From assembly GCF_021726515.1 (NCBI RefSeq), contig NZ_JAKKCJ010000001.1:496001-560000 (forward strand): a stretch of DNA of 64,000 nucleotides, in the 5' to 3' direction. The position numbers were made by a program, and so were the translations under genes. Shown here piece after piece: positions 63,175 to 64,000 of this stretch; the stretch's first letter is position 1, and every line of letters begins with the position of its first letter. The notes beneath the pieces were generated by a model. The model made no database searches. It saw only the letters and a list, made by a program, of their open reading frames with translations, and was not told the DNA's origin. The DNA comes from Vibrio sp. CK2-1 (GTDB lineage Bacteria > Pseudomonadota > Gammaproteobacteria > Enterobacterales > Vibrionaceae).

Positions 63175-64000
63175 ATGGAAGAAACACGAATGGAAGCGCT
63201 AGAAGAATTAAATATGGCGGGAGTCGCTACACCGGCAATAGACACATTGAATCGCGGCGGTGGCTGGAAAGCAGAATTAACCTTGGGCTTTACTGACCGA
63301 GGCGACAAAACCGTAGTTGGACACAAAACTCAACTAGGACCGTTGGCGATTCAAAGGCCACTTTATCCTGAAGGCGATGTTTGCCATACCTACCTGCTTC
63401 ACCCTCCTGGCGGGGTAGTTGGCGGAGATGAGCTGTTAATTAAAGCCACGACTTATCCTGGAGCGCATGCTTTAGTTACCACACCCGGCGCGACCAAGTT
63501 TTATCGCTCAGAAGGCAAGATCGCCCGTCAAAAACAAATCTTAACCGCCAAGTCAGGAAGCTGTTTGGAATGGCTCCCGCAAGAGAACATTTTCTTTCCT
63601 ACCGGACAAGTGCGTGTCGATACCGAAATTCACCTTGAAACCGATGCACTATTTATGGGCTGGGAGATGCACTGTTTTGGTCGACCTGCACTAAATGAGT
63701 GCTTCTATGCAGGTAAAGTGTGGGGTAAGACGCAAGTTTTTGTTGATGGAAAGAATATTCTCACCGAAAACGTGCAATTGATCGGAGGAGATAAATCAAT
63801 ACTAAACAGTGGCTTACAGTCTTTCCCCATGATGGGGAGTTTGTTTATTACCGCGCAATCGGAAGATGACCTTGAAATGGTACAGGATTTGCTTCGTGAC
63901 TTTGCACCAAATGATGAATTAGTGGTTGGCGCGACTCAAATAGAACAGCTAATCGTAGTTCGAGCATTAGGCAAATGGACCGAGCCAATGTTGGAAGCGT
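63175..64000 (+). CDS. ureD: Urease accessory protein UreD (partial, right edge)
   Basis: This open frame continues past the window end, and at least 275 residues are visible. It shows UreD features: GWKAELTLGFTDRGDKTVV, HKTQLGPLAIQRPLYPEG, YLLHPPGGVVGGDEL, TTPGATKFYRSEG and LEWLPQENIFF. UreD scaffolds nickel delivery by UreFG to the urease apoenzyme. ATG 63190 is an alternative start with a GGAAG before it. The urease structural genes UreABC are expected beyond the edge, fed by the urt operon. Confidence 0.93.
   Translation, partial: MEETRMEALEELNMAGVATPAIDTLNRGGGWKAELTLGFTDRGDKTVVGHKTQLGPLAIQRPLYPEGDVCHTYLLHPPGGVVGGDELLIKATTYPGAHALVTTPGATKFYRSEGKIARQKQILTAKSGSCLEWLPQENIFFPTGQVRVDTEIHLETDALFMGWEMHCFGRPALNECFYAGKVWGKTQVFVDGKNILTENVQLIGGDKSILNSGLQSFPMMGSLFITAQSEDDLEMVQDLLRDFAPNDELVVGATQIEQLIVVRALGKWTEPMLEA

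Noticed and set aside
1..64000. CRISPR arrays, tRNA or rRNA genes
   Set aside because: No regularly spaced repeats, cloverleaf-like segments with CCA-type ends, or rRNA-like blocks were found by reading either strand. A tRNA or covariance-model scan would settle this.

Overview
The window looks like a chromosome segment from a Vibrionaceae bacterium, probably Vibrio. It is AT-rich, and its gene set is typical of marine, seaweed-associated vibrios: TRAP transporters, a chitinase with chitin-binding modules, a CosR-like regulator next to ProVWX, a BCCT carrier, an RcnR/RcnA nickel switch, a Cus-type copper pump, and urea transport leading into urease genes.

Bases 1-19,400 form a polysaccharide and sugar-acid catabolic region. 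A minus-strand operon carries kduI and a DctPQM TRAP transporter. A second unit carries a DgoD-like dehydratase and an ACS-type MFS carrier, and it diverges from an IclR regulator followed by dgoK and dgoA. Next come a secreted GH16 agarase/porphyranase-type lipoprotein, a LacI regulator and a close match to 3,6-anhydro-L-galactonate cycloisomerase. These diverge from an operon with a UxuB-like reductase, an LgoD-like Zn dehydrogenase, an AllD-like dehydrogenase and a YhcH protein, followed by kdgK and eda. Together they fit catabolism of red-algal galactans: D-galactose through KDPGal, and anhydro-L-galactose through KDGal, a 2,5-diketo-3-deoxy acid, KDG and KDPG. Gaps hold CRP-like sites, paired IclR-type palindromes and a repeated TTGGTTGRCC motif.

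Bases 19,500-32,060 hold ygjV, a decayed ynfA (UPF0060) remnant, a nupC-type nucleoside carrier, rcnR/rcnA with two textbook G-tract operators, a copper block (small His/Cys/Met protein, cusCBA, cupredoxin) and two small hypothetical genes.

Bases 32,059-41,673 form a 9.6-kb island. It is bounded by a roughly 0.2-kb direct repeat made of an intergenic terminator plus the last 23 codons of yjjG. The island encodes a TRAP transporter, a sulfoquinovosidase (YihQ) with all checked sulfonate-binding and catalytic residues, a LysR regulator, an orphan PTS EIIB domain, an aldo-keto reductase and a TauD-type Fe(II)/2-oxoglutarate dioxygenase. The best reading is an oxygenolytic sulfoquinovose pathway: TRAP uptake, glycoside hydrolysis, dioxygenase release of sulfite to give 6-oxo-glucose, and reduction to glucose. 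Two 44-bp near-identical operators flank the two transcription units. This is the most notable system in the window.

Bases 41,789-64,000 are ordinary vibrio chromosome: yjjG, cosR, proVWX, a RidA-family gene, a GH18 chitinase, a BCCT carrier, fhs, a hypothetical gene, urtABCDE behind a perfect sigma-54 promoter with an NtrC-like site, a small lipoprotein, a GFA-family protein and the start of ureD, which runs off the right edge.
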